From contig NZ_JAMYFE010000135.1 of the NCBI RefSeq assembly GCF_024129865.1, positions 1 to 61,424 of the forward strand: a stretch of DNA of 61,424 bases, written 5' to 3'. Position 1 is the stretch's first letter. The number at the start of each line of letters is the position of its first letter. Of this stretch, positions 1 to 7,755 are shown in pieces. The position numbers and the translations under genes were made by a program. The DNA is from Stieleria tagensis. Lineage in GTDB: Bacteria; Planctomycetota; Planctomycetia; Pirellulales; Pirellulaceae. The notes under the pieces are model-generated. The model had not been told where the DNA came from. It ran no database searches and worked only from the letters and a program-made list of their open reading frames with translations.

Positions 1-72
1 CAACTTCAAAACTCACGCTTCGGGTTACCAAAAACCAATGCCCGACGCGAAAGCGCTGGCTTCAACGGCGCT

Positions 73-147
73 GGTGTGGAGGATTTATCCGACTTGGGTG
101 AGGGTTTTCTGCGAAGAATAAAGCTGGTCGGATAAATCCTCCACACC
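73..147. repeat. Inverted repeat, 21-bp perfect arms, GGATAAATCCTCCACACC family
   Basis: The left arm (73-93) reads GGTGTGGAGGATTTATCC then GAC, and its exact reverse complement occupies 127-147, leaving a 33-nt loop. A half copy of the same arm occurs at 26183-26201. This is a dispersed palindromic element able to form a long hairpin. It has no coding role. Confidence 0.85.
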
Positions 148-173
148 AACTTGCGACCGGCTCACTCAATCAA

Positions 174-233
174 CAGCCCGGTCAGCGAGGGATTTAGGGG
201 ATTGACGAGATCCCTCACTCACGCGTTTTGAAG
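174..233. repeat. Palindromic intergenic repeat, copy 1 (GTCAGCGAGGGATTTA family)
   Basis: GTCAGCGAGGGATTTA at 181-196 is followed by GATCCCTCACTCACGCG, forming an imperfect palindrome. The same module recurs at 233-318, partly at 18842-18893, and at 61366-61421. Confidence 0.75.
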
Positions 234-318
234 TTGCCCTTCTATCGCAACCCGACGCGTCAGCGAGGGATTTAGCCGGTTGATGGGATCCCTCGCTCAC
301 GCTTCGAGTTACCAAAAA
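233..318. repeat. Palindromic intergenic repeat, copy 2 (GACGCGTCAGCGAGGGAT family)
   Basis: This is the fullest copy in the window: TTTTGAAGTTGC, then CCCGACGCGTCAGCGAGG, then a central palindrome AGCGAGGGAT (262-271) / ATCCCTCGCT (288-297), ending in CTCACGCTTCGAGTTACC. Copy 1 abuts it directly. Confidence 0.8.
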
Positions 319-419
319 ACGACACCCCACGCAAAAACTTTTGCGTTTGCTGACAGATTCGACGGGGCGATTGCGTGTAATCTGCTGGTTTAACTTGCCT
401 TTCAGAAAACGAGTCAAAT

Positions 420-1067
420 TTGGCGGTTCCAGAAACAAGACCGAGCATCCTGATTCGGCTTCGCGACCACTCGGATCGTGAAGCCTGGCGACATTTCGAA
501 GAAGTCTATCGCGGCGTCATTCGGAACGTTGCGATTCGGTTCGGAATGCAGGAGGCCGACGCGGCGGACCTGGGCCAGGAAGTTTTGATTCGCGTCAGCA
601 AAGGCATCGGTGGATTTGATCCTGATCTCAATCAAGCCAAATTCCGCACTTGGTTGGGGCAGGTCATCCGCTCGGCAGTTGTCGACCATCATCGGCGCCG
701 ACCGCGTGAACAGGGCAGTGGGTTAACGGAAATTCACGACCAACTGGCTCAGTTGGTCGACCCGGCGGATCATTCTTCGTTCGATCAAGCCATTCGTAGC
801 GAATGCCAGAGCGAAGTGTTTCGCTGGGCGGCTCGAAGGATTCGTGGCGAGTTTGCGGAGTCCTCCTGGCTTGCGTTTTGGCGAACTTCTGTGGAGCAGC
901 AACCCGTTGAAACAGTCGCTCGAGAACTCGGTCGAACCACCGGCGCGGTCTACACCAGCCGTTCTCGCATCATGAAACGGTTGCGCGAAGAAGTCTGTCT
1001 GTTTGACCAAGATCCGATCGCCGACGACGCGGAAGCGTCAAAGGAGAACAGCGGTGATGACGCCTGA
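420..1067 (+). CDS. ECF-type RNA polymerase sigma factor
   Basis: A 215-residue sigma-70 family protein. Region 2 is visible around residues 20-90 (HFEEVYRGVIRNVAIRF, then DAADLGQEVLIRV and FRTWLGQVIRS). Region 4, a helix-turn-helix, is at about 150-200 (ARELGRTTGAVYTSRSRI). This is the usual size of a planctomycete ECF factor. The start is TTG at 420, because no ATG lies upstream in frame and later ATGs would cut into region 2. The next gene starts inside its 3' end (ATG at 1057, preceded by AAGGAG), so sigma factor and kinase are translationally coupled. Inference: the kinase, which has a zinc-finger anti-sigma-like N-terminus, controls this factor. The regulated genes are unknown, but the downstream export-like gene is a candidate. 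Confidence 0.93.
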   Translation: MAVPETRPSILIRLRDHSDREAWRHFEEVYRGVIRNVAIRFGMQEADAADLGQEVLIRVSKGIGGFDPDLNQAKFRTWLGQVIRSAVVDHHRRRPREQGSGLTEIHDQLAQLVDPADHSSFDQAIRSECQSEVFRWAARRIRGEFAESSWLAFWRTSVEQQPVETVARELGRTTGAVYTSRSRIMKRLREEVCLFDQDPIADDAEASKENSGDDA

Positions 1068-2487
1068 TCTACATCCCGACGCGGAGCGTCTGCAGCTGCA
1101 CCTGCGAGAACAATTGCCAGTCGATCAGGCCGATGCGATCGAGGCTCACCTGGGCGATTGCCAAACGTGCCAAAGCCGGATCGAATCGATGGCTGCCGAG
1201 CAGGGCTGGTGGCAAGCACTACCGAGCTGCCTGTCGGATCCTGAAATGGCGTCCAGCAGAACAACCAATCCGGGCCTGTCCACAGCCTCGCCGGATGAGC
1301 TTTGGTTTGTCGAAAACCAACAGATCCAAAAAATTCTTGCGCCGACCGATGATCCCAGCAAAATCGGTCGGTTGGGCAGCTATGAAGTGGTGGGAATCGT
1401 GGGGGCGGGCGCCACCGCAGTGGTTCTCAAAGCGTTGGATGGAGCGTTGAACCGTTTTGTCGCCATCAAATTATTGCGTCCCACGTTGGCGGCATCCGCG
1501 ATCGCCCGGCAACGATTCGCGCGGGAAGCCCGTGCGGCGGCTTCGATCGTTCATGAAAATGTTATCGAAATTCACGGTGTCAGCGAAGTCGACGGCCTGC
1601 CGTATCTGGTCATGCCATACGTGCGCGGCGAATCACTTTCCAAACGGATCGAACGCTCCTGGCCCCTGTCCACCGAAGCGATGTTGCATATCGCTTGCCA
1701 AGTTGCCGACGGCCTGGCAGCAGCCCACGACAAGGGACTGATCCATCGCGATGTCAAACCCAGCAACATTCTGTTGGGTGACGGCGTGGAACGATTGAAA
1801 CTGACCGACTTTGGACTGGCCCGCGCCGTTGATGATGTCGGCTTGACCCGATCGGGCACGTTGGCTGGAACGCCCGAATACATGTCTCCCGAACAGGCAC
1901 GCGGCAACTCAATTGATCATCGGACCGACCTGTTCAGCTTGGGAAGCGTGCTGTACGCCATGTGCACGGGACGCCCCCCTTTCTCATCGGACAGTTGCTA
2001 CGGAGTTCTGCGCCGTATCGTTGAGGAACAGCCGCGGCCGATTCGCGAGTTCAACCCAGAAGTCCCGGATTGGCTATGCCAGTTCATCCAACGATTGATG
2101 GAAAAGGACCGAGATCAGCGTCTGGATAGCGCAACCACCGTGGCGACAAAGTCACGGCAATGTCTGAACCATCTGCGTGATCCACATCAAAGCTTGCCGG
2201 ATGATTTGCGTCCGAGGAAGAATCGATTTCCAAAACCAATGATGATCGGCCTGATCGTTTCAGCGGGGATCAGTCTTCCGATTCTGGCCGCTGCCATGAT
2301 GTGGACGGTCGATCAAACAGACTCGCCGCCCGTCGCGCCTCGATCCGCTGCCGAAGTGACAACGTCGCTTCGGCCCCCGGAGACTTGGGAGGACGGTGTT
2401 GGCGCAATCCTTGATGACGTCGGTCGACAGTTGGCCGAATTCGACGAACTACTTCCACCAACCGATTCAGCTGGAAACAATCAATGA
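1057..2487 (+). CDS. Membrane-anchored Ser/Thr protein kinase with N-terminal zinc-finger (anti-sigma-like) motif
   Basis: 476 residues from the ATG at 1057, which has AAGGAG ten bases upstream; GTG at 1054 is an alternative. Residues 31-38 carry HxxxCxxC (HLGDCQTC), like zf-HC2/ZAS anti-sigma factors. The kinase domain spans about 108-375: glycine loop GAGAT near 117, Lys138 in AIKLL, catalytic HRDVKPSN at 230-237, DFG at 251-253 and the GTPEYMSPEQ activation segment. A single hydrophobic segment at about 396-418 anchors it, leaving a 58-residue tail outside the cytoplasm. All catalytic residues are present, so it should be active. It overlaps the sigma gene by 11 nt and the next gene by ATGA. 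Kinase/ECF pairs are a known planctomycete arrangement. That it phosphorylates or sequesters this sigma factor is inference. Confidence 0.92.
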   Translation: MTPDLHPDAERLQLHLREQLPVDQADAIEAHLGDCQTCQSRIESMAAEQGWWQALPSCLSDPEMASSRTTNPGLSTASPDELWFVENQQIQKILAPTDDPSKIGRLGSYEVVGIVGAGATAVVLKALDGALNRFVAIKLLRPTLAASAIARQRFAREARAAASIVHENVIEIHGVSEVDGLPYLVMPYVRGESLSKRIERSWPLSTEAMLHIACQVADGLAAAHDKGLIHRDVKPSNILLGDGVERLKLTDFGLARAVDDVGLTRSGTLAGTPEYMSPEQARGNSIDHRTDLFSLGSVLYAMCTGRPPFSSDSCYGVLRRIVEEQPRPIREFNPEVPDWLCQFIQRLMEKDRDQRLDSATTVATKSRQCLNHLRDPHQSLPDDLRPRKNRFPKPMMIGLIVSAGISLPILAAAMMWTVDQTDSPPVAPRSAAEVTTSLRPPETWEDGVGAILDDVGRQLAEFDELLPPTDSAGNNQ

Positions 2488-3779
2488 GAAAACTATTTGC
2501 GATGCTCGCCATGATCGGCGCGTCAGGATCACTCAACGCATTGGCCGACGAAAACTACACCGAATTTCTGCGTCAGGCTGAAACCATCGCGGAACAATAT
2601 CGCGATGACTCAGCCGACTCGGAACAGAAAGCCGATCAACAGTCCGAGATCCGGTCACTGGTCACAAAGAGCTTCGACGTCAGGCAAACATCGCAGCGAA
2701 AGCAACTGGAACAGATGCGAGAACAGCTTCAAAAGGCTGAAGCGGCGCTCGATGCTCGCCAGACGATCCGTGACCGCATCATTGCGAGAAAAGTCGAGGA
2801 CTTGCTGTCCGGGCAACCGGCTGATTGGAAAGCCGCGACCGAAAAGAACGAACACGCGTTTGATGTGATCGGCATGGGCGACACCGTTGCGATCTACCTG
2901 GAAGGCGTCGTGCCCTACAATCGTCCCAACCAGCCACCGACTCCACCCCAGGTCAACCTGCTGAAATCGGGACGCTTGGTCACGGGCTATCCGTTTGCGG
3001 TCGGCTCCGACGGTGCAATCTCGATGCCGCTGATCGACCTGATTGAAATTGCTGGCCTGACGGTACGAGAAGCCGAACGGAAAATTTCCCAAGCGTACAT
3101 TGAAGCCGACATACTGCGCCCCGAACGGGCGCGTCCCACGCTGACATTGATCCCCAAAGAAGAAGCCAAATTCAGTGCCATCGGTGCGACCGACGTTTCC
3201 ATCGCGGCGAGAGAGCCTGAGGCTGCGGCGGTCACAATGAATTTGCCCGTGTTTGCGGGTTCAGCAAACGCGGGGTCTTTTGAAGACACCTACGGTCGGC
3301 TGAACAAGGCTCGTGAACTGGCCGAGGAGATTCGTTTCAAACAGAAAACCATCGAGGACTACCGGCGACAACTCGAGAAGGGAGTCAGCGAAATTCAGAA
3401 GCCCCAATACAATCGGGTCATCCCTGATCTCGAGAAAAAAGTGGCGACAGCGCGATTCCGGTTGGAGCTGGAAAGAGACTACATCGCTGATGTACTCAAG
3501 CGATTGGACACCGAGCTCCAGGCGCAGCAGTTGCTCGTCCAGCAGGCCCAGCAGGACTACAATCTAACGGAGGAGCTGTTTCTAACCGGAGCGGTCACTC
3601 CCAGCAGTCGCTCCCAATCGCGTTCCAAGTTAGATCAAAAGAAAGCTGAACTGCAGATGGCCGAACAAAAAGCGTCTCAGTTCAAAAAGATCTCCGAGCG
3701 ATGGAAAACGATCGTCGGCGATTCCCTGGATGCAAACGTGCAATCAAAAGAGCGTGTAGATGAACGGGGCGGCCGGTGA
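2484..3779 (+). CDS. Secreted polysaccharide-export-like protein with coiled-coil C-terminus
   Basis: 431 residues. An N-terminal signal peptide (hydrophobic MLAMIGASGSLNALA) precedes a helical stretch. Residues about 128-230 look like a polysaccharide export (Wza/Poly_export) domain: DVIGMGDTVAIYLEG, then YPFAVGSDGAISMPLIDLIEIAG and LTVREAERKISQAY. From about residue 265 onward the sequence is predicted coiled coil rich in E, K, R and Q, resembling TolC-like or adaptor helices (KARELAEEIRFKQKTIEDYR). The ATG overlaps the kinase stop (ATGA at 2484). The 3' end overlaps the convergent DUF5989 gene by 36 bp. Likely a periplasmic or outer-membrane component of polymer export controlled by the upstream sigma/kinase pair. 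The fused coiled coil is longer than in classical Wza proteins. Confidence 0.75.
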   Translation: MRKLFAMLAMIGASGSLNALADENYTEFLRQAETIAEQYRDDSADSEQKADQQSEIRSLVTKSFDVRQTSQRKQLEQMREQLQKAEAALDARQTIRDRIIARKVEDLLSGQPADWKAATEKNEHAFDVIGMGDTVAIYLEGVVPYNRPNQPPTPPQVNLLKSGRLVTGYPFAVGSDGAISMPLIDLIEIAGLTVREAERKISQAYIEADILRPERARPTLTLIPKEEAKFSAIGATDVSIAAREPEAAAVTMNLPVFAGSANAGSFEDTYGRLNKARELAEEIRFKQKTIEDYRRQLEKGVSEIQKPQYNRVIPDLEKKVATARFRLELERDYIADVLKRLDTELQAQQLLVQQAQQDYNLTEELFLTGAVTPSSRSQSRSKLDQKKAELQMAEQKASQFKKISERWKTIVGDSLDANVQSKERVDERGGR

Positions 3780-3983
3780 ATTGGTGATGAAGGCCAACAC
3801 CACCAGCAGCAACAACACGACTAGGATCGGCGTCAGCCACCACTTTTTGTTGTAGCGTACGAACCAGATGAATTCTTGCAAAATCCCGGGATCGGTTCCC
3901 TCGGCGATCGATTCAAACGACTCCGTCGGGCCATCGACCGAATCGTCGTCTGCGTCGTTAGAAGGTTCGTCGGGCGTCGCCAT
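3744..3983 (-). CDS. DUF5989 family small membrane protein
   Basis: 79 residues from an ATG at 3983, two bases after the stop of the SxtJ-like gene. An acidic N-terminus (DDADDD-like) is followed by LQEFIWFVRYNKKWWLTPILV and one transmembrane helix at about residues 50-68. The motif EFxxFxRxxKKWWLxPI is characteristic of DUF5989 proteins, which commonly sit after NodU/CmcH-type carbamoyltransferases and SxtJ. The molecular role is unknown; a membrane partner of the carbamoylation step is a reasonable guess. The 3' end overlaps the convergent export gene. Confidence 0.85.
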   Translation of the reverse strand: MATPDEPSNDADDDSVDGPTESFESIAEGTDPGILQEFIWFVRYNKKWWLTPILVVLLLLVVLAFITNSPAAPFIYTLF

Positions 3984-3985
3984 TG

Positions 3986-4378
3986 TCAAAAGGTCCGGAA
4001 GTAGGAAGTGGGGTCTGAAGGCAGATCGATGGACTGCCAATTCGTCTTCGCATCCTGATCGTTGTGGCGAATCGATTTGCCGGAGAAACGAAACCAAACC
4101 GAGATCGGTGTCAGCACAACAAAGTAAACCACTGCCAGGACCAACACCGTGGCGGTCCACCGGATCGGAAAGGTGATCGCTTGAAAAACCGAAATCAAAG
4201 TCGGCTGAGAGCCCGGCAGTAAATAATACACCAATGCGACGATGCAAGCGACAATCACCAACCCGCCGGTCAACCACGGCGAACCGACGGCACGCCACAT
4301 GATCCAGCTGAGCATCAACAAGGCCGTCGCGATGGCAACGCCAAAGTAACGCTGCTGTGAGTCGGTAACTGCGTTCAT
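3986..4378 (-). CDS. SxtJ-like membrane protein
   Basis: 130 residues from the ATG at 4378, which overlaps the carbamoyltransferase stop by 4 nt (ATGA). Three hydrophobic helices are visible (YFGVAIATALLMLSWIMW, GGLVIVACIVALVYYLL, TATVLVLAVVYFVVLTPI), followed by a polar tail. Size, topology and position between a carbamoyltransferase and a DUF5989 gene match SxtJ, first named in saxitoxin clusters and of unknown biochemical function. A longer frame opens upstream at 4444 but would run far into the preceding gene, so the coupled start is preferred. Confidence 0.82.
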   Translation of the reverse strand: MNAVTDSQQRYFGVAIATALLMLSWIMWRAVGSPWLTGGLVIVACIVALVYYLLPGSQPTLISVFQAITFPIRWTATVLVLAVVYFVVLTPISVWFRFSGKSIRHNDQDAKTNWQSIDLPSDPTSYFRTF

Positions 4379-6090
4379 TGATCTTTTTTCACTAACAAAC
4401 AATTCTCGATCACCACTGCATCCATTTCGGTGTTCATAAAACACCGGTACGCATCCTGCGGTGAACCGACGATCGGCTCACCACGGACGTTAAAACTGGT
4501 GTTGATCAAAACCGGGCACCCGGTTTGGCGGTGAAACTCGGCAAGCAATGCGTGGAATTGGGGGTTCGGTTCTCTGCCAACGGTTTGGACCCGGGCCGAG
4601 CCGTCGACGTGCGTGATCGCAGGCAACGAATCACTCTTGGTCTGGCAAACCAACAACATGTACGGGCTGACATGCCCCGCGGACAAATCAAAATAGTCGC
4701 TGACATGGTCTGCCAAAACCGCAGGCGCGAACGGCCGAAACGATTCACGAAACTTGATCTTTAAATTCATCGTCGATTGCATGTCGCTACGGCGGGGATC
4801 TCCCAAGATGCTTCGATTGCCAAGCGCCCGCGGACCGAATTCAGCACGTCCGGCGAACCTGCCCACGACCTGTCCCTGGGCCAGCAAAGTGGCCGTCCTT
4901 CGATCGAGTTCCGCCGGATCCGAAATCAGCTGATAAACCGCATCGTTCCGGTCAAGCACGGCTCGCACTTGTTCGCCAGTGAACTCCGGTCCCAGCAGGC
5001 TTCCTTGCTGTGAATCGGTTGCCACCGCATGGCGTGGTTTGTCCAACAATTGGTGCCAGATCAATTGGGCAACCCCCAAGGCTCCGCCGGCATCGCCAGC
5101 GGCGGGCTGAATCCAAATGTTCTCAAAAGGCCCTTCACGCAACAGCCGGCCATTGGCGACACAGTTCAGCGCCACGCCACCGGCCAGGCACAGATTGCTG
5201 GTTCCGGTTTTTTGGTGCAGGTAGTTCGCCATGCGCATCACAATCTCTTCGGCAACGACTTGAATCGATGCCGCCAGGTCTTGATCGAGTGATTCGATTT
5301 CGCTGTCCGACTGGCGTGACCCACGACCAAACAAGCGATGAAACTTGCTGGTCGTCATCCGCAAGGTTTGGCAATACCCAAAGTAGTCAAGGTTCAAACG
5401 GAACGATCCGTCGTCGTAAATCGTGACCAATCGATCGCGGATCAAATCCACATACTTGGGTTGGCCATAGGGCGCCAGCCCCATCAACTTGTATTCACCG
5501 GAATTGACGCGGAAGCCACAGTAATACGTGAACGCGGAATACAACAAACCCAGGGAATGCGGAAACCGTATTTGTTCACTCAATTTGATGCGTTGGTCTT
5601 CACCGAAACCGAGCGTGCTGGTCGACCATTCACCGACACCATCAATCGTCAGGATCGCGGCTTGTTCAAACGGCGAAGCATAAAATGCGCTGGCGGCATG
5701 CGACTGGTGGTGATGGCAAAAAACGATGCGACGACGGTATCGCTTGCCGAGACCGCTACGGATTTCACGTCGCAGATGCAACTTCTGTGATAGCCAGTTC
5801 GGCATCGCGTTCCAAAACGAACGAAAGCCGCGGGGAGCAAACGACAAATAGGTCTCAAGCAGTCGATCAAACTTGAGCAACGGTTTTTCATAGAAACCGA
5901 CATAATCTAAATCGCTGGGCGTGATCCCGGCTTTGGCCAAGCAATACTCGACCGCGTGTTTGGGAAAGGATGCGTCGTGTTTTTCGCGTGTGAAGCGTTC
6001 CTCCTGCGCCGCGGCGACGATCTGCCCATCGATCAACAACACCGCAGCGGAATCGTGATAGAACGCCGATATCCCCAGAATCGCCGTCAT
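4375..6090 (-). CDS. Carbamoyltransferase, NodU/CmcH/TobZ family
   Basis: 571 residues, full family length. The N-terminal ASKHA-like domain begins ILGISAFYHDSAAVLLIDG and EERFTREKHDASFP. The histidine-rich CHHHQSHAASAF motif lies near residue 125, and ILTIDGVGEW near 147. The C-terminal domain carries the family signature EFGPRALGNRSILGDPR near 415 and INTSFNVRGEPIV near 540. Such enzymes use carbamoyl phosphate and ATP to O-carbamoylate sugars or metabolites. It overlaps the upstream kinase-like gene (ATGA) and the downstream SxtJ gene. The acceptor is unknown. Its place in a cofactor/SUF gene train rather than an antibiotic cluster is notable. Confidence 0.93.
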   Translation of the reverse strand: MTAILGISAFYHDSAAVLLIDGQIVAAAQEERFTREKHDASFPKHAVEYCLAKAGITPSDLDYVGFYEKPLLKFDRLLETYLSFAPRGFRSFWNAMPNWLSQKLHLRREIRSGLGKRYRRRIVFCHHHQSHAASAFYASPFEQAAILTIDGVGEWSTSTLGFGEDQRIKLSEQIRFPHSLGLLYSAFTYYCGFRVNSGEYKLMGLAPYGQPKYVDLIRDRLVTIYDDGSFRLNLDYFGYCQTLRMTTSKFHRLFGRGSRQSDSEIESLDQDLAASIQVVAEEIVMRMANYLHQKTGTSNLCLAGGVALNCVANGRLLREGPFENIWIQPAAGDAGGALGVAQLIWHQLLDKPRHAVATDSQQGSLLGPEFTGEQVRAVLDRNDAVYQLISDPAELDRRTATLLAQGQVVGRFAGRAEFGPRALGNRSILGDPRRSDMQSTMNLKIKFRESFRPFAPAVLADHVSDYFDLSAGHVSPYMLLVCQTKSDSLPAITHVDGSARVQTVGREPNPQFHALLAEFHRQTGCPVLINTSFNVRGEPIVGSPQDAYRCFMNTEMDAVVIENCLLVKKDQ

Positions 6091-6692
6091 CGATTCATCT
6101 CGGTTGCGAAATCAATCAACCGCAGCGGCGGCAATTGGTCGGCAAGTCCCGGCAATGCTGCGTCAACTACCCCACGCTCAGCCAACTCCGTGATCGACAG
6201 ACCATCCTCGATCGCACAGGACTTCAGTAACACCAATTCGTCGGCGGCAAGCATGATCGCCAACCATCCGGCGATCGCATCGGTTGTCGTCGTCCAATCC
6301 TCCGGAAGCGGTGGATCGTCGCCAGATTGATAAAACGAATCAACGGCGACCAGCGTGACACTTGATTGCGACTGGCTGCCGACCACCGCAGAATTGCTGG
6401 CCTGGGATTTCAATCGCTGGAACTGTTGGCGGGTACTGCACGTCGACCACTGACTCAACTGGGCCGACGTCCATTCAAACGTGGTCCGCAGCAATCCCAC
6501 ACATTGCCAATGCACCCAGCTTGGATCCGCAGGATGTCTGGCGTCCAATCGGCGAATCGCATCAATCAATTCGCCACCACCAACGATCGCGATGGTTTGG
6601 GCAGGCGGCTGTGATTGAAGCCATGATTGCAGTGTCTCGATCAATGATTCTTGCAGCAACAAGCTGCCACCGATTTTTAGAACGCGTCGCAT
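6087..6692 (-). CDS. Amino acid kinase-fold protein, MfnE-like (methanofuran biosynthesis)
   Basis: 201 residues. It begins RRVLKIGGSLL, the phosphate-binding loop of the amino acid kinase superfamily, followed by IAIVGGGELIDAIRRLD. Later ATTDAIAGWLA-like text (TTTDAIAGWLAIMLAADELVLLKS) matches the archaeal-type small kinases. It sits directly after the MfnF-like gene and two genes after an MfnD-like ligase. MfnE makes the aminomethylfuran diphosphate precursor of methanofuran. Its context with MfnD- and MfnF-like genes supports that role in formaldehyde oxidation cofactor synthesis, known in methylotrophs and planctomycetes. No MfnA or MfnB homologue is in the window. Confidence 0.82.
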   Translation of the reverse strand: MRRVLKIGGSLLLQESLIETLQSWLQSQPPAQTIAIVGGGELIDAIRRLDARHPADPSWVHWQCVGLLRTTFEWTSAQLSQWSTCSTRQQFQRLKSQASNSAVVGSQSQSSVTLVAVDSFYQSGDDPPLPEDWTTTTDAIAGWLAIMLAADELVLLKSCAIEDGLSITELAERGVVDAALPGLADQLPPLRLIDFATEMNR

Positions 6693-6703
6693 GTGGAATT
6701 GAA

Positions 6704-7753
6704 TCAGGAACTGACGATGGGACTGCGTACAGCATAGTCACTTTCATCAGACCACAATTGCGCCACGGCATAGGCCGGACAACAACGTGACAAGGTTGTT
6801 CCCAACAGCGTCGGTAGTGAGATGATGGTGGTGTCGGAATCTTGCGCGGGCAACAGGTCATCGGCATGTCCGCTGATCACCACCGTCCCTAGCTGTCCAG
6901 TTCCCCGCTGTTCCAACCCGGACATCGCCCCGGCAATCAACTGCTGGGCGCGTCGATGAACCTGCCCAGCCGAATCCACCATGGCCGCCAACGATGCGGT
7001 GCGGTGATCGAGTCCGATCATGCGTGCGAGTCGATTGGCAGCATGAAAACGATCGCGTGGTTTCCCATCGGCCGACGCCAAATCGTCCGGGGCTTCGATT
7101 TGATACTGCAGCAACAGTCGCACATCATCCATCGTCGCAAACACTTCACGCATCACCGGCACCGAGCGTCCCTCGTACAGCAGGCTGTCGACGATTGAGC
7201 ACACCGGAGTCCGGCCGCCACCCAAATACACCAGCGACTGTTCGCACAAGCGGTCATAGTCCGTCCGACTGGTGGTCGCGACGCAACCGTCACGCAAAGG
7301 GATCAAATCGGTTGTGGTCGAACCAATGTCAACCAACAATCCATCCGCCGCGATCGAACGTGCAACATAGGTTGCCAACGCATGCCAGTTCGACGCGGCG
7401 ACAACGTCGGTTTGCTGTTTCGCCGCAATCACATCGTGGAACCGGCCATCGACTCCATAGAAAACAGGCGCCGGCAATTCTAGAGCAGCGGTGGCTTGGC
7501 TCACCTGGTCGACGATCTGTCGAACCCCCACGGCGCGATCCAGAAAACAATCGGCTAGCTCGCCGGTCATCGTCACTGCGACTCGTTCGGCCGCTGGAAA
7601 AGCCGATAACTCGGCAATCAACCGATCGGCCAACTCGTCGGGATGCCTCCAAAGCGGAAACTCGCTCGCGGTAGCATGCCCACTGAGATCAGCCAGCTTT
7701 AGATTCGCGCCACCGATATCCATCGCGACGATGGAATTCGCCCCCGCAGTCAA
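6704..7753 (-). CDS. Hydantoinase/oxoprolinase-fold protein, MfnF-like (H4MPT-linked C1 pathway)
   Basis: 349 residues from a TTG at 7753, two bases after the previous stop; an ATG at 7723 (MDIGGANLK) is an alternative. The protein opens with VAMDIGGANLKLADLSG, contains VAVTMTGELADCF, VFYGVDGRF, ASNWHALATYVA and LLVDIGSTTTDLIPL, and ends with VISGHADDL. These are the hallmark segments of the family annotated as probable H4MPT-linked C1 transfer pathway protein, shown in methanogens (MfnF) to condense the furan and tyramine-glutamate halves of methanofuran. Neighbours are MfnD- and MfnE-like, so the three form a biosynthetic block. Confidence 0.87.
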   Translation of the reverse strand: MTAGANSIVAMDIGGANLKLADLSGHATASEFPLWRHPDELADRLIAELSAFPAAERVAVTMTGELADCFLDRAVGVRQIVDQVSQATAALELPAPVFYGVDGRFHDVIAAKQQTDVVAASNWHALATYVARSIAADGLLVDIGSTTTDLIPLRDGCVATTSRTDYDRLCEQSLVYLGGGRTPVCSIVDSLLYEGRSVPVMREVFATMDDVRLLLQYQIEAPDDLASADGKPRDRFHAANRLARMIGLDHRTASLAAMVDSAGQVHRRAQQLIAGAMSGLEQRGTGQLGTVVISGHADDLLPAQDSDTTIISLPTLLGTTLSRCCPAYAVAQLWSDESDYAVRSPIVSS

Positions 7754-7755
7754 CT

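Larger units (their letters stand above)
1..419. other. Repeat-rich intergenic region upstream of the sigma factor gene
   Basis: No convincing gene is seen here. The stretch is built from short palindromic repeats, listed separately: the tail of one element at 1-40 (CTCACGCTTCGGGTTACC), an inverted repeat at 73-147, and two adjacent copies of a GCGAGGGAT...ATCCCTCGCT element. An open frame at 166-438 on the minus strand runs through the repeats and encodes repeated LADxxxxxRATSKRVSEGS-like text, so it is a repeat artefact. The promoter of the sigma factor operon probably lies in about 320-410, but I see no confident -35/-10 pair. Confidence 0.7.

Noticed and set aside
6704-7753. Actual hydantoinase or 5-oxoprolinase function
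   Set aside because: The protein is half the usual length and its motifs and neighbours fit the MfnF-like C1 family better.
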